Source: Notoacmeibacter sp. (GTDB lineage Bacteria > Pseudomonadota > Alphaproteobacteria > Rhizobiales > Rhizobiaceae). From it: a stretch of 64,000 nucleotides of DNA. Shown here piece by piece: positions 25,015-36,426 of this stretch. The stretch is from the NCBI GenBank assembly GCA_019912385.1, contig JAIOIW010000069.1:1-64000 (forward strand), in the 5' to 3' direction. A model generated the notes under the pieces. The model saw only the letters and a list, made by a program, of their open reading frames with translations, searched no databases and was not told where the DNA came from. A program made the position numbers and the translations under genes. Each line of letters opens with the position of its first letter. Within the stretch, counting starts at the first letter, position 1.

Positions 25015-27822
25015 TTACCGGTTTTCGTTTCCCGCCGCAGCAACAAGCGCCTTGAGCGCATAGAGCGCTTCGAGTGCCTCGCGCGGCGTCATCTCGTCCG
25101 GATTGATTTCTCCGATCGCCGTCTCAAGCCCGTTGCCCGTGCGTTTTTCGGGCGGGCTGCGGCGCACATCCGCGCTGAACAGCGGCAGGTCGTCGGCAAG
25201 GCGCGCGGTGCTGGCCGACATCTGGCCGGCCTCGAGCCGGGAAAGCACTTCGCGCGCGCGCTCCACCACCGCTTCCGGCAGTCCCGCCAGGCGCGCCACC
25301 TGCACGCCGTAGGAGCGGTCGGCCGCGCCCCTGGCCACCTCGTGCAGGAAAATCACCTCGCCGTTCCATTCCTTGACCCTGACCGTGACCGGGTGCAGCC
25401 GCGCAAGCTTGTCCGTCAGCGCGTTCATCTCGTGGAAATGGGTGGCGAAAAGCGCCCGACAGCGGTTCTTCTCATGCAGGTATTCCACCGCCGCCCAGGC
25501 GATCGACAGGCCGTCGAAAGTCGCCGTTCCGCGCCCGATCTCGTCTAGGATCACCAGCGAGCGCTCGGATGCCTGGTTGAGGATCGCCGCGGTCTCCACC
25601 ATCTCGACCATGAAGGTGGAGCGGCCGCGCGCCAGGTCGTCCGACGCGCCGACGCGGCTGAACAGGCGGTCGACCACGCCGATGCGCGCGGAGCGCGCCG
25701 GCACACAGGCGCCGATCTGCGCCAGGATAGCGATCAGCGCGTTCTGGCGCAGAAAGGTCGACTTGCCGCCCATGTTGGGCCCGGTCAGCAGCCAGATGGC
25801 ACCGTTCTTGGCGTCACCTTCGGGCGACAGGTCGCAATCATTGGCAACGAACGGATCGCCGGCGCTACGCTTGAGCGCGCGCTCGACCACGGGGTGGCGG
25901 CCGGCCTCCACGGCGAAATCGAGCGAGTTGTCGACAAGCGGTCGGCACCAGTTTTCACGCCCGGCAAGTTCGGCGAGCGCGGCCGTGACATCGAGGACGG
26001 CGAGCGCCTGGGCGCCGGCGCGGATCGCGTCGGCACGCGCCACCGTCTCCGCGGAGAGTGCGGCGAACACCGCCAGTTCGATCTGCAACGCCCGGCCCGC
26101 GGCATTGGCGATCTTCGTTTCCAGTTCGGCGAGCCCGGTGGTCGTGAACCGCATCGCGTTGGCCATGGTCTGGCGGTGGATGAACCGCGCCCTGGCCTCG
26201 GCGCTGCCGGCGAGAATGTCCTGATGGTTGGCGGTGATCTCGATGAAGTAGCCGAGCACGTTGTTGTGTTTGATCTTGAGCGAGCGGATGCCGGTTTCCT
26301 CGATCAGGTCGGCCTGCATCTGCGCGATGACCTTGCGCGACCGGTCGCGCAGGGCGCGCATCTCGTCGAGCTCGCCGTCATGGCCCCCGGCAATGAAGTT
26401 GCCGTCACGCTTGAGCAGGGGCAGTTCCACGGCCAGCGCACGCTCCAGATGCGTGGCCATCTCCGCTGGCAGGGAATCAAGCGCCGTGCGGGCTGCGGCC
26501 AGTTCCGGCGGCAGCACTTCATCCCTGAGACGGTCGGCGATGCGGGCGGCGGCATGGAGACCCGCCCGGATCGCACCGAGATCGCGCGGACCGCCGCGGT
26601 CGAGCCCCAGGCGCGACAGCGCCCGCGGCATGTCGGGCGCGGCCTTGAGCGCGGTACGCAGATCCTGGCGCAGCGCTTCGTCGTCGAGCAGGAAGGCGAC
26701 CGAATCCTGCCGCGCGGCGATTGCATCCGGCTCGGTCAGCGGCGCCACCAGTCGTTCGGCGAGCAGTCGGCTGCCGGCGCCGGTCACCGTCTCGTCGATG
26801 ACATTGAGAAGGCTTCCGTCCCGGCTGCCGGAAAGCGTGCGCATCAGTTCCAGGCTCGCGCGAGTCGCCGCGTCGATGAAAAGCGTCGCGCCGGCCTGCT
26901 CGCGCATCGGCGGGGCGAGGGGCGGGCGCGCTGAAATCTGGGTCTTCTCGACATAGGCGATCGCGCCTGCGATCGCCGACAGCTCGGCGCGCGAGAACTG
27001 GCCGAAGCCGTCGAGAGCGCCAACCTGGTAAAACCGTTCGATGCGCGTGGCGGCGAGCGCGGAATCGAACAGGCTCGCCGGTTGCGGGGATACGGCCCTG
27101 CCGACACTGTCGAAGACCAGCCGCAAGGCAGGATCGTGGAATACCGCATCTGCAACCACCAGCTCGCGCGGGTCGACCCGCATGATGTCGGTGAGCAGGC
27201 GCTCCGGGGACGTTTCCATGACGCGGAACGTGCCGGTCGAGATGTCGATCCAGGCCAGCGCGTATTCGCCACCGCCGCCTTTCGTGCGTCCAAGCGCCAT
27301 CAGATAGTTCGCCGCCGCCGGATCGAGCAGCTTCTCCTCGGTCACCGTACCGGGCGTCACCAGCCGCACGACATCGCGGCGCACGACGGACTTGGAACCC
27401 CGTTTCTTCGCTTCGGCGGGATCCTCCACCTGTTCGCACACGGCGACGCGATGGCCGGACGCGATCAGTTTCTGCAGGTAGTCGTCGGCCGCATGCACCG
27501 GCACACCACACATCGGGATGTCCTCGCCCATGTGCTTGCCGCGCTTGGTGAGGGTGATGCCGAGTACGCGCGAAGCGATTTCCGCGTCGCCGAAGAACAG
27601 TTCGTAGAAATCGCCCATCCGGTAGAACAGAAGGGAATCGGGGTTGGCGGTCTTGATCTCGATGAACTGTTCCATCATCGGCGTAGCCGAAGCCAGGCTT
27701 TCCGCCGAAGCGAGTACGGCGGGCGTCAGTTCGGTGTCCTGAATGCGCGATTCCCGATTCACGACATATGCATCCATGTCATCTGACGAATCTTCGTTCC
27801 CCCGGAGGTTCGCCGCGGCCAT
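25015..27822 (-). CDS. mutS: DNA mismatch repair protein MutS
   Basis: 935 residues from the longest frame. An ATG at 27777 giving 920 residues is equally plausible, since neither has a strong ribosome binding site. The mismatch-reading F-Y-R-M-G-D-F-Y-E motif, lever/clamp regions and the ATPase with Walker [10 protein letters not shown] and D-E-I-G-R-G are all present. It recognises mismatches and recruits MutL, which is encoded at 57295. It diverges from maeB with only 75 bases between starts. Confidence 0.96.
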   Translation of the reverse strand: MAAANLRGNEDSSDDMDAYVVNRESRIQDTELTPAVLASAESLASATPMMEQFIEIKTANPDSLLFYRMGDFYELFFGDAEIASRVLGITLTKRGKHMGEDIPMCGVPVHAADDYLQKLIASGHRVAVCEQVEDPAEAKKRGSKSVVRRDVVRLVTPGTVTEEKLLDPAAANYLMALGRTKGGGGEYALAWIDISTGTFRVMETSPERLLTDIMRVDPRELVVADAVFHDPALRLVFDSVGRAVSPQPASLFDSALAATRIERFYQVGALDGFGQFSRAELSAIAGAIAYVEKTQISARPPLAPPMREQAGATLFIDAATRASLELMRTLSGSRDGSLLNVIDETVTGAGSRLLAERLVAPLTEPDAIAARQDSVAFLLDDEALRQDLRTALKAAPDMPRALSRLGLDRGGPRDLGAIRAGLHAAARIADRLRDEVLPPELAAARTALDSLPAEMATHLERALAVELPLLKRDGNFIAGGHDGELDEMRALRDRSRKVIAQMQADLIEETGIRSLKIKHNNVLGYFIEITANHQDILAGSAEARARFIHRQTMANAMRFTTTGLAELETKIANAAGRALQIELAVFAALSAETVARADAIRAGAQALAVLDVTAALAELAGRENWCRPLVDNSLDFAVEAGRHPVVERALKRSAGDPFVANDCDLSPEGDAKNGAIWLLTGPNMGGKSTFLRQNALIAILAQIGACVPARSARIGVVDRLFSRVGASDDLARGRSTFMVEMVETAAILNQASERSLVILDEIGRGTATFDGLSIAWAAVEYLHEKNRCRALFATHFHEMNALTDKLARLHPVTVRVKEWNGEVIFLHEVARGAADRSYGVQVARLAGLPEAVVERAREVLSRLEAGQMSASTARLADDLPLFSADVRRSPPEKRTGNGLETAIGEINPDEMTPREALEALYALKALVAAAGNENR

Positions 27823-27897
27823 TTATTTCTTGGCGATTTACAGGGCTCCTGTGTAGCCTTATCCGGACCACTCCACAAAAAGAATTCCGGAAACGCC

Positions 27898-30183
27898 ATG
27901 CACAACAAGACAAAGCCCCGCGCCGCCGGCCCTGCCGTCACGCCCCAGGAAGCACTCGACTTCCATTCGTCCGGCCGGCCGGGCAAGCTGGAGATCACGC
28001 CGACCAAGCCGATGGCCACCCAGCGCGACCTGTCGCTGGCCTATTCACCCGGCGTGGCGGTTCCCGTCCAGGCGATCGCGGAAGATCCCTCGCGGGCCTT
28101 CGACTACACTACGCGCGGCAACATGGTTGCGGTCATCACCAATGGCACGGCAATCCTCGGCCTCGGCAATCTCGGCGCGCTGGCCGCCAAGCCGGTGATG
28201 GAAGGCAAGGCGGTGCTGTTCAAGCGCTTCGCCGATGTCGATTCGATCGACCTTGAGGTCGACACCGCCGATGTCGACGAATTCGTTAATTGCGTGCGCT
28301 ATCTCGGGCCTTCCTTTGGCGGCATCAACCTGGAGGACATCAAGGCACCCGACTGTTTCGTCATCGAGCAGCGGCTGCGAGAACTGATGGACATCCCGGT
28401 GTTTCACGACGACCAGCACGGCACCGCGATCATCGCGGCGGCGGGGCTGATCAACGCCCTGCACCTGACCGGGCGCGACGCCAAGACCGCCAGGCTCGTC
28501 TGCAACGGCGCCGGCGCGGCGGCCGTCGCCTGCGTCGAACTGGTCAAGGCGATGGGATTCTCGCCACAGAACGTCACGATGTGCGACACCAAGGGCGTGA
28601 TCTACCAGGGTCGCGAGGAGGGCATGAACCAGTGGAAGTCGGCCCACGCGGTGAAGACCGACGCCCGTGCGCTGGCCGACGCGATGGACGGCGCGGATGT
28701 CGTTTTGGGCCTCTCGGCCAAGGGCGCGTTCACGCGGGAGATGATCCGGTCCATGGCGCCCAATCCGATCATCTTCGCCATGGCCAATCCGGATCCGGAA
28801 ATCACGCCGGAAGAGGTCGCCGAGATTCGCGACGATGCGATCATGGCCACGGGGCGCTCCGACTACCCCAACCAGGTCAACAACGTCCTGGGCTTCCCCT
28901 ACATCTTTCGCGGTGCGCTCGACGTGCGCGCGACCACGATCAACGAGGAGATGAAGATCGCCGCTGCGGAAGCGCTGGCCGAACTCGCCCGCGAGGATGT
29001 GCCCGACGACGTGGCAGCGGCCTATCGCGGCCAGAGGCCGAAGTTCGGGCCGTCCTACATCATCCCCGTCCCCTTCGATCCGCGCCTGATCTGCGCCATT
29101 CCGGTGGCCGTCGCCAGGGCCGCCATGGATTCCGGCGTCGCCCGGCGGCCGATCCTCGACCTGGAAAAATATGCCCAGCAGCTTTCCGCCAGGCGCGATC
29201 CGATCGCGTCGACACTGCAGCGCATTTATGACCGGGTGCGCCGCCAGCCCAAGCGGGTTGTCTTCGCCGAGGGCGAGGAAGAGCAGGTGATGCGCGCCGC
29301 CGTCTCCTACGCCAACCAGAAGCTGGGAACCGCCATCCTGCTCGGGCGCGACGAGCAGATCCGCGAGACCGCGAAGAATGCCGGCGTCGATCTCGACCGC
29401 CCCGGCGTTGAGATCATCAATGCGCGTCGTTCGCGACGCAGCGCGATCTATGCGGATCATCTCTACCAACGCCTTCAGCGCAAGGGATACCTGTTCCGCG
29501 ACTGCCAGCGCCTGATCAACAACGACCGAAATCATTTCGCCGCCTCGATGGTGGCTCTGGGCGATGCCGACGCGATGGTGTCGGGCGTCACGCGCAACTA
29601 TTCGACCGTGCTGGACGACGTGCGCCGCGTGATCGATGCAAAGCCCGGCCACCGGGTCATCGGCGTATCGCTGGCGCTTTGCCGCGGCCGCACGGTTCTT
29701 GTTGCCGATACCGCTGTCCACGACATGCCGAATTCCGAGGAACTGGCGGACATCGCCGAGGAGGCCGCCGGCATGGCGCGGCGCATGGGCTACGAACCGC
29801 GCGTCGCCATGCTGGCCTATTCCACCTTCGGCCATCCGGCCGGCGAGCGTTCCGACAAGGTGCGCGAAGCCGTCAACCTGCTCGACAAGCGGCGCGTCGA
29901 TTTCGAATATGACGGCGAGATGGCGGCCGATGTCGCGCTCAATCCGGACCTGATGGAGCAGTACCCCTTCATCCGCCTGTCGGGCCCGGCCAATGTGCTG
30001 GTCATGCCGGCCTTCCACTCCGCGTCGATCTCGACGAAGATGCTCCAGGAACTGGGTGGCTCGACGGTGATCGGTCCGCTGCTGGTCGGCCTCAACAAGT
30101 CGGTGCAGATCATCCCGCTCAATTCCAAGGACTCCGAGATCGTCAACATGGCGGTGATCGCCGCCTACAACGCGGCGGGTTAG
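27898..30183 (+). CDS. maeB: NADP-dependent malic enzyme with C-terminal phosphotransacetylase-like domain
   Basis: 761 residues. The N-terminal half (about 20-430) is a malic enzyme with S-P-G-V-A, H-D-D-Q-H-G-T and the NADP-binding G-A-G-A-A-A segment. The C-terminal half (about 440-761) is a phosphate acetyltransferase-like domain. This hybrid architecture is the MaeB type that decarboxylates malate to pyruvate; the PTA-like part is regulatory and responds to acetyl-CoA in known members. It is monocistronic, diverging from mutS. Confidence 0.94.
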   Translation: MHNKTKPRAAGPAVTPQEALDFHSSGRPGKLEITPTKPMATQRDLSLAYSPGVAVPVQAIAEDPSRAFDYTTRGNMVAVITNGTAILGLGNLGALAAKPVMEGKAVLFKRFADVDSIDLEVDTADVDEFVNCVRYLGPSFGGINLEDIKAPDCFVIEQRLRELMDIPVFHDDQHGTAIIAAAGLINALHLTGRDAKTARLVCNGAGAAAVACVELVKAMGFSPQNVTMCDTKGVIYQGREEGMNQWKSAHAVKTDARALADAMDGADVVLGLSAKGAFTREMIRSMAPNPIIFAMANPDPEITPEEVAEIRDDAIMATGRSDYPNQVNNVLGFPYIFRGALDVRATTINEEMKIAAAEALAELAREDVPDDVAAAYRGQRPKFGPSYIIPVPFDPRLICAIPVAVARAAMDSGVARRPILDLEKYAQQLSARRDPIASTLQRIYDRVRRQPKRVVFAEGEEEQVMRAAVSYANQKLGTAILLGRDEQIRETAKNAGVDLDRPGVEIINARRSRRSAIYADHLYQRLQRKGYLFRDCQRLINNDRNHFAASMVALGDADAMVSGVTRNYSTVLDDVRRVIDAKPGHRVIGVSLALCRGRTVLVADTAVHDMPNSEELADIAEEAAGMARRMGYEPRVAMLAYSTFGHPAGERSDKVREAVNLLDKRRVDFEYDGEMAADVALNPDLMEQYPFIRLSGPANVLVMPAFHSASISTKMLQELGGSTVIGPLLVGLNKSVQIIPLNSKDSEIVNMAVIAAYNAAG

Positions 30184-30226
30184 CACCGCTCATGGCGACC
30201 GGTAGGCAGCGGCAGCGAAAAGCGCT

Positions 30227-30290
30227 AGAGCCGGTCATCTTCAAATGGAAGCAGTTTGATGGCGTGTATTTTTCGTGCCGGCAAGGAGAA
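30227..30290 (+). repeat. Repeat unit E1, inverted partner of E2
   Basis: This 64 bp unit begins AGAGCCGGTCATCTTCAAAT. Read on the opposite strand, 30603-30667 begins AGAGCCATTCATCTTCAATT and stays alignable with a few changes and single-base gaps to the C-C-G-G-C-x-A-G-G-A-G segment. The two units therefore form long imperfect terminal inverted repeats around a 440 bp intergenic block. Confidence 0.65.
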
Positions 30291-30492
30291 CACCGCAGCG
30301 CGATGACCATCGCGCGAGGATTTCGACGGTGAGGTCGGTTTTTCGGGCAAGCCCGAAGGGCAGACGCGAAAAAGACCGCCAAGTCGGGAAAGGTTCAAGG
30401 TATTGGATATCATGAACAAACCGCAATTGTTTGAACCTGGTCTTGTGCGCCCCGGACAGCGTCGCGCGCGGCTCACGCATCCGCCCGTAAAC

Positions 30493-30580
30493 CCGGACCG
30501 GTTTTCGGAAAGCGCGATGCGCGGATCCAATACCCTACAGCGTCCTTGTGCGTCCCGTGGGGCGCACAAGGACGCTGTAG
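30493..30580 (+). repeat. Intergenic palindromic repeat, copy C (best-preserved hairpin)
   Basis: The shared lead-in (30493-30525) is followed by an 18 bp perfect inverted repeat, CTACAGCGTCCTTGTGCG at 30535-30552 with its complement at 30563-30580, around a 10-base loop. This is the most intact copy and gives the consensus for the family. It lies between repeat units E1 and E2 in the gap before glnD. Confidence 0.8.
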
Positions 30581-30602
30581 CGGTGCTCGCACCACGTCGC
30601 CC

Positions 30603-30667
30603 CGCGCTCCTCGCCGGGACACAAAATCCCGGCGTTCAAACGATTCCAATTGAAGATGAATGGCTCT
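30603..30667 (-). repeat. Repeat unit E2, inverted partner of E1
   Basis: The inverted copy of the 30227-30290 unit. It ends only 31 bases before the glnD start codon, so the 515 bp between maeB and glnD is almost wholly repeat sequence. No transposase or other coding region was recognised between the two units. Confidence 0.65.
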
Positions 30668-30698
30668 ATACGGACCGCCACACAGCGATTGACCGGAC

Positions 30699-33506
30699 AT
30701 GGCAAAGATACCACTCAGACTCGACCAGATGATCGATAGCGATGCGTTGCGCGCATCGCTTGTCGCGATCGTTGCGGCCCATGGAGGCGACGGCGCGGCT
30801 CCGCAGGTGCGCGCCGGGGTTCTGGCCGTGCTGAAGCAGGCGCAGGCCGGCGGAAGGGCAACGGCCGAAGCGATGCTGATGGCAGATGGCGGCGGCACCG
30901 CTTGCGCCGCGCGGCTTTCCCATCACATGGACGAGATCATCCGTGTCCTGTTCGATTTCGCCGTCACGCATGTCTGTCGCGACTCCGATCCGTCGGGCGG
31001 CGAGCGCATGGCGATCGTCGCCGTCGGCGGCTACGGCCGCGGCACGCTGGCGCCCGGCTCCGACATCGACCTCCTGTTCCTGCTTCCCCACAGGCAGACG
31101 TCCTGCGGCGAGCGGATCGTCGAATATCTGCTCTACATGTTGTGGGACATGGGCCTGAAGGTCGGTCACGCCACGCGCAACATCGACGAGTGCATCCGCC
31201 TGTCGCGCACCGATATCACCATTCGTACGGCCGTGCTCGAGACACGTTTTGTCTGGGGCGACAGGGTGCTGTTCGACATGCTGGTCGACCGCTTCGACAA
31301 GGAGGTCGTCAGGGACACCGGCGCCGAATTCGTCCAGGCCAAGCTCGCCGAGCGCGACGAACGCCACACCAAGCAGGGCGAAAGCCGCTACAAGGTCGAG
31401 CCCAACGTCAAGGAGGGCAAGGGCGGCCTGCGCGACCTGCACACCCTGTTCTGGATCGGCAAGTACTATTACCGCGTCCGCACCGCGGAGGAACTGATCG
31501 GCAAGGGCGTGTTCACGCGCGCCGAGTACAATGTTTTCCGCAAGGCGGAGGATTTTCTCTGGGCGGTTCGCTGCCACATGCATTTCCTGACCGGAAAGGC
31601 CGAGGAACGGCTGCATTTCGACATCCAGCGCGATATCGCCGACCGGCTCGGCTATCACGCGGGGCCGGGATTGTCTGCGGTCGAGCGTTTCATGAAACAC
31701 TATTTCCTCGTCGCCAAGGATGTCGGCGACCTGACGCGCATATTCTGCGCCGAACTGGAGGAAGAGCAGGCCAAGCACGTTCCCGGGTTCAACCGGCTGC
31801 TGTCCGGCTTCACCCGCCGCAAGCGCAAGCTCGCCGGCACCAGCGACTTCATCATCGACAACCACCGCATCAACGTGGCCGCCCACGACGTGTTTGAAAA
31901 CGACCCGGTCAATCTGCTGCGTCTGTTCTGGCTCGCCGACCGGCACGGGCTGGAATACCATCCCGAGGCCATGCAACTCGTCACCCGGTCGCTCAAGCTG
32001 GTCAACCGCGACCTCCGCCGCAATGGCGAGGCCAACGAACTGTTCATGGACATCCTCACCTCCGACCGCGATCCGGAGTTGAACCTGCGCCGCATGAACG
32101 AGGCCGGGCTGCTCGGCAAGCTGATCCCGGATTTCCGCAAGATCGTCGCCATGATGCAGTTCTCCATGTACCACCACTACACGGTGGACGAGCATCTGCT
32201 GCGTTGCATCGGCGTGCTGTCGGCGATCGAGCAGGGGCGCGAGGCCGCGACCCATCCGCTGGCCCACCGGTTGCGCGACGACATCAAGGCCAACCGGCGC
32301 GTCATGTACGTCGCCTTGTTGCTGCACGACATCGCCAAGGGCCGGCGCGAGGACCACTCCGTCGCCGGCGCGAAGATCGCCCGCAGGCTCTGCCCGCACA
32401 TGGGCCTGACGGCTACCGAGACCGAGACGGTCGCCTGGCTGGTCGCCGAGCACCTGACCATGTCGATGACTGCGCAGGCCCGCGATCTCAATGACCGCAA
32501 GACGATCGAGGATTTCGCCGCGGTCGTGCAGTCGGTGGAGCGGCTCAAGCTGTTGCTCGTGCTGACCGTCTGCGACATCCGCGGGGTCGGGCCGGGTGTC
32601 TGGAACGGCTGGAAGGGACAGTTGCTGCGAACCCTCTACAACGAGACCGAACTGATGCTGTCCGGCGGCTTTTCCGGCGCATCGCGCGCCGAGCGCGCTG
32701 ATGCCGCGCGCCGCCGGCTTGCCGCCGAGCTGTCCGACTGGCCCGAGAACGAGCGCGAGACCTATCTCGGTCTGCACTATGCGGCCTATCTGCTGACCGT
32801 CGACCTTGCCGACCAGGTGCGCCACGCCGCGCTGATCCGCGAAGCCGACAAGGCCGACAAGCGGATGGCCACGATGGTGCGCGCGCTCGGCTTCGAGGCG
32901 ATTACCGAGATCACGGTTCTTGCTCCCGACCATCCGCGCCTGTTGTCGATCATTGCCGGCGCCTGCGCCGGGGCGGGTGCCAACATCGTCGATGCCCAGA
33001 TCTTCACGACCGCCGACGGACGCGCCCTCGACACCATCCTGATCAACCGCGAGTTCGACCGCGACGAGGACGAACTGCGCCGGGCGGCGCGCGTCGGGAG
33101 GCTGATCGAGGAAGCGCTTTCGGGCAAGACCTGGATTTCGGAAATGATCGAGAGGCGCGTCAAGCCGAAGCGCCGGGTCAAGGCGTTCAGGATCGCGCCG
33201 CGCGCCGAAATCCGCAACACGCTGTCGCGCAAGTTCTCGGTGATCGAAGTCGAGGGACTGGACCGCCCCGGCTTGTTGTCGGAGCTCACCGGGACCCTGT
33301 CCGACCTGTCGCTCGACATCGCCTCGGCCCATATCACCACCTTCGGCGAGAAGGTGATCGATACTTTTTACGTCACGGATCTCGTCGGCCACAAGATCGA
33401 GAACCAGACCCGGCAGGCGCGCATCCGCGACGCATTGCTGATGGTTCTCGAAGGCAAGGCAAACGGCAATCAGGCCAGGTCGCGCGGCAAGGCTGCGGCC
33501 GAGTGA
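30699..33506 (+). CDS. glnD: [Protein-PII] uridylyltransferase / uridylyl-removing enzyme
   Basis: 935 residues. The nucleotidyltransferase domain has G-G-Y-G-R-G and G-S-D-I-D near residues 109-125. Next come the HD hydrolase domain with L-L-H-D-I-A-K-G and two C-terminal ACT domains (about 730-800 and 845-920) that sense glutamine. It uridylylates PII proteins under nitrogen limitation and removes UMP when glutamine is high. It begins 31 bases after a repeat unit and is followed 28 bases later by murJ. Confidence 0.96.
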   Translation: MAKIPLRLDQMIDSDALRASLVAIVAAHGGDGAAPQVRAGVLAVLKQAQAGGRATAEAMLMADGGGTACAARLSHHMDEIIRVLFDFAVTHVCRDSDPSGGERMAIVAVGGYGRGTLAPGSDIDLLFLLPHRQTSCGERIVEYLLYMLWDMGLKVGHATRNIDECIRLSRTDITIRTAVLETRFVWGDRVLFDMLVDRFDKEVVRDTGAEFVQAKLAERDERHTKQGESRYKVEPNVKEGKGGLRDLHTLFWIGKYYYRVRTAEELIGKGVFTRAEYNVFRKAEDFLWAVRCHMHFLTGKAEERLHFDIQRDIADRLGYHAGPGLSAVERFMKHYFLVAKDVGDLTRIFCAELEEEQAKHVPGFNRLLSGFTRRKRKLAGTSDFIIDNHRINVAAHDVFENDPVNLLRLFWLADRHGLEYHPEAMQLVTRSLKLVNRDLRRNGEANELFMDILTSDRDPELNLRRMNEAGLLGKLIPDFRKIVAMMQFSMYHHYTVDEHLLRCIGVLSAIEQGREAATHPLAHRLRDDIKANRRVMYVALLLHDIAKGRREDHSVAGAKIARRLCPHMGLTATETETVAWLVAEHLTMSMTAQARDLNDRKTIEDFAAVVQSVERLKLLLVLTVCDIRGVGPGVWNGWKGQLLRTLYNETELMLSGGFSGASRAERADAARRRLAAELSDWPENERETYLGLHYAAYLLTVDLADQVRHAALIREADKADKRMATMVRALGFEAITEITVLAPDHPRLLSIIAGACAGAGANIVDAQIFTTADGRALDTILINREFDRDEDELRRAARVGRLIEEALSGKTWISEMIERRVKPKRRVKAFRIAPRAEIRNTLSRKFSVIEVEGLDRPGLLSELTGTLSDLSLDIASAHITTFGEKVIDTFYVTDLVGHKIENQTRQARIRDALLMVLEGKANGNQARSRGKAAAE

Positions 33507-33534
33507 ACATGATGTTGACCCACGGAAACGCCCC

Positions 33535-35100
33535 ATGAGCCTGGTCGGCAAATTCGCAAGCGTCGGCAGCGCCACCATGGCGAGCCGCATCATGGGTTTC
33601 GTCCGCGAGGCGCTGATCGGCGCAGCGCTTGGCGCCGGTCCAGTCGCCGACGCGTTCTATGCGGCGTTCGGCTTTCCCAACCTGTTTCGCCGGCTGTTTG
33701 CCGAAGGGGCCTTCAATTCGGCGTTCATTCCCCTGTTCGCCAAGGAAGTCGAGGGCGGCGGGCTGGAAGCCGCACGCAAGTTCGCCGAGCAGGTGCTCGC
33801 CGTCCTTGTCGCCGTGCTGATCGCGGTCACCGGTCTGGCGATCCTGTTCATGCCCGCCCTTGTCGCAACGGTCGTGGCGCCGCTGTTCCGCGACACGCCC
33901 GACAAGTTCGCGCTGACCGTCGACCTGACACGCATCATGTTTCCCTATTTGCTGTGCATGTCGCTCGTGGCCATGTTCTCCGGCATACTCAATTCGCTTC
34001 GCCGCTATTTCCTGGCCGCGATCGTGCCGGTATTGCTCAACGTCATTCTCGTTGGTGCAACGGTCGCGGCGCTCCGGCTCGGGATTGACAGCCACACGAC
34101 AGGCTACTGGCTCGCCTGGGGCGTGTTCGCCTCCGGGTTCATCCAGCTCGCGCTGCTGGTCTGGGGCGTCTGGCGCGAAGGGCTTGTGATCCCCTGGCGG
34201 CTGCCGCGCATGACGCCGCAGGTCAGACGTCTCCTGGTCCTGATGGGTCCCGCGATGCTCACCGGCGGCGTGGTCCAGATCAACATCATGATCGGCCGCA
34301 TCATCGCGTCGGCCCAGGACGGTGCCATCGCGCTCCTGAACTATGCCGACCGCATCAACCAGCTCCCGCTCGGCGTGATCGGCATCGCCATCGGCGTGGT
34401 ACTCCTTCCCGAGTTGTCGCGCGCGCTCAAGGCGCACGACATCGCCGACGCCAATCACCTTCAGAACCGGAGCCTCGAATTCGCGCTCGGCCTGACATTG
34501 CCCGCCGCCGTCGGCTTCATGATAATGCCCGCGCCGCTGGTGAACATCCTCTACGAGCGCGGCGCGTTCAACGCCGAGACGACGCGGCTGACCGCCCAGG
34601 CACTCGCCGCCTTTGCCGCGGGCCTGCCCGCCTACGTGCTGATCAAGGTTTTCCAGCCCGCCTATTTCGCCCGTGAGGACATGAAGACGCCGCTGTGGTT
34701 CTCCGCCTTCACCGTCTTCGTCAATGTCGCGCTTTCGCTGCTGCTGTTTCCACTCTACGGCCATGTCGCGATTGCTGCGGCGACGGCTGTTTCCGCCTGG
34801 GTGAATCTCGTCCTGCTGTCCGCGACGTTGTGGCGGCGCCGGTATTTCCAGCCGTCCGGCAGGACGCTGCGCCGTGTCGTGATGATCGTCGCCTCCAGCG
34901 CCGCCATGGGCGCTTTCCTTCTCGTTGCGCAGATCCTCCTTGCCGCTTGGTTCGCGAGCCCGTCTCTCGCCACGCGCCTTGCCGCCACACTGGCCGTCGT
35001 TGTGGCCGCCGCGATACTCTATCTTGCCTTCGTGCTGGCGACCGGCGGCCTCGACCGGGCCGAACTGGCGCGGGCGATCAGGCGCCGCAGACCGGCCTGA
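33535..35100 (+). CDS. murJ: Lipid II flippase MurJ
   Basis: 521 residues with about 14 membrane segments and the MVF family start in which S-R-I-M-G-F-V-R-E-A and A-D-A-F-Y-A-A-F are conserved. It flips lipid-linked peptidoglycan precursor across the inner membrane. It follows glnD at 28 bases and precedes an acyltransferase gene by 85 bases; glnD-murJ-trpS order is common in Hyphomicrobiales. Confidence 0.95.
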   Translation: MSLVGKFASVGSATMASRIMGFVREALIGAALGAGPVADAFYAAFGFPNLFRRLFAEGAFNSAFIPLFAKEVEGGGLEAARKFAEQVLAVLVAVLIAVTGLAILFMPALVATVVAPLFRDTPDKFALTVDLTRIMFPYLLCMSLVAMFSGILNSLRRYFLAAIVPVLLNVILVGATVAALRLGIDSHTTGYWLAWGVFASGFIQLALLVWGVWREGLVIPWRLPRMTPQVRRLLVLMGPAMLTGGVVQINIMIGRIIASAQDGAIALLNYADRINQLPLGVIGIAIGVVLLPELSRALKAHDIADANHLQNRSLEFALGLTLPAAVGFMIMPAPLVNILYERGAFNAETTRLTAQALAAFAAGLPAYVLIKVFQPAYFAREDMKTPLWFSAFTVFVNVALSLLLFPLYGHVAIAAATAVSAWVNLVLLSATLWRRRYFQPSGRTLRRVVMIVASSAAMGAFLLVAQILLAAWFASPSLATRLAATLAVVVAAAILYLAFVLATGGLDRAELARAIRRRRPA

Positions 35101-35185
35101 ACCGCCTTTACCGGCTGGAAAGGCGACCTTGCTAGACTGATGGTCCCGAAACGGGGGCCCGAAGCGGGGGAAGGGGCATCGCGCG

Positions 35186-36379
35186 ATGCATGACCAGCGC
35201 CAGCACTATATCGACAATCTGCGCGTCTTCGCCTTCGCGCTTCTGATTGCCTACCACGCGTCGGTTGCCTTTTTCCCCGACATGAAATGGCTGATCGAAA
35301 GCCCGGAAGGTTCGCAACTCCTCTCCGACATCATGAAGCATCCGCGCGGCTGGCGTCTGGCGTTGCTGTTCTTCGTGTCCGGCATGGGCACATGGTTCGC
35401 CTTCCGTTCGCGCTCGCCAGTGACGTTTCTTCGCGAGCGTTTCGTGCGCCTGCTTGCACCGCTCCTGTTTGCCATGTGCGTGCTGATCGTGCCGCAGGTC
35501 TGGTACGAGCGCATCGCAGAGGACGGCTATCGGGGATCATTGGTGACCTTCTGGCTGACGCGCTATTTCGCGGAAGGCAGATATCCCGACGGCCAGTTCA
35601 CCTGGGCGCACATGTGGTTCGTCGGCTACCTGATCGCCATGACCGTGGTCTGCGTGCCGATTTTCGTGCTGATCGAGAGCCGGCTCGCCCGTCCGGTCAT
35701 GGCCTGGTTTTCGCGGATCGTGGCAACGCCGTGGATCCTTGCCTTCTTCCTGCTGCCCCTGGCGCTCAACCTGGTGTTCACGCCGCTCTATCCGCGCCAG
35801 ACCAACGCGCTCTACAATGATGGAGCCTGGTTCGCGACCTGGGCAAGCTGGTTCGGACTGGGCTATCTCGTTGCCCGCCACCACGGTCAGGCGCTGGCTG
35901 CGATCATCCGCCTGCGATGGACAAGCCTTGCGATCGCGGCCCTGCTCTCGGTCGCGCTTTATCTGTTTGCGTGGACACCGGTCGCCACGCCGGTCGGCGA
36001 CTACGAGAACACCACCATCGCCTTCAAGGCACTGCTGATGCCGTTCGCCTGGACCATGATCCTCACGCTGACCGGATTCTTCGCCGTACATGCGAAACGG
36101 GCCAGCCGGTTCATGGCCTGGGCCAATCGCGGCATTTTCCCGTTCTACATCATTCATCAGACCGTCATCGTCGCTGCGCTCTACTACATCCTGCCGCTCG
36201 ATCTCGGCGTGTGGCCGAGTCTTGCCGCGGTACTCGCCGCAACGATCGCCGGATCGGTGCTCTTCTATGAATCGGCGCGGCGCCTGCCGCTGGCCGTCCG
36301 TCCGTTGTTCGGATTGCAGGGCCCGCCCGTCGGACCGGCCGGCGCAAAGGCAGCTTCGCCCCTGCGCCAGCCCGCCTGA
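35186..36379 (+). CDS. Acyltransferase 3 / OpgC-like integral membrane protein
   Basis: 397 residues with about ten membrane segments. The A-Y-H-A-S-V segment in the first membrane helix and the R-E-R-F-V-R-L-L-A-P-L loop are typical of acyltransferase family 3, which O-acylates sugars, glucans or other envelope molecules. It lies between murJ and trpS, where many relatives have no such gene, so it may be a local insertion. The acceptor is unknown. Confidence 0.85.
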   Translation: MHDQRQHYIDNLRVFAFALLIAYHASVAFFPDMKWLIESPEGSQLLSDIMKHPRGWRLALLFFVSGMGTWFAFRSRSPVTFLRERFVRLLAPLLFAMCVLIVPQVWYERIAEDGYRGSLVTFWLTRYFAEGRYPDGQFTWAHMWFVGYLIAMTVVCVPIFVLIESRLARPVMAWFSRIVATPWILAFFLLPLALNLVFTPLYPRQTNALYNDGAWFATWASWFGLGYLVARHHGQALAAIIRLRWTSLAIAALLSVALYLFAWTPVATPVGDYENTTIAFKALLMPFAWTMILTLTGFFAVHAKRASRFMAWANRGIFPFYIIHQTVIVAALYYILPLDLGVWPSLAAVLAATIAGSVLFYESARRLPLAVRPLFGLQGPPVGPAGAKAASPLRQPA

Positions 36380-36426
36380 CCGGGAGCGGGATCGCCGCCG
36401 CAAGCGCGCCAGCGACCCCTGTCCGC

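Noticed and set aside
28045-30186. Very long open frame antisense to maeB, over 700 codons
   Set aside because: GC-rich coding sequence leaves antisense frames open. The translation is low-complexity in Arg/His/Asp/Gly with no family resemblance, and the plus strand encodes a full MaeB.
30345-30358. TCGGGC-AA-GCCCGA hairpin as a maeB terminator
   Set aside because: The T run precedes the stem on the plus strand and no T run follows it on either strand.
30666-33593. 975-codon open frame antisense to glnD
   Set aside because: It mirrors the glnD gene, has a biased composition and no domain. GlnD is complete on the plus strand.
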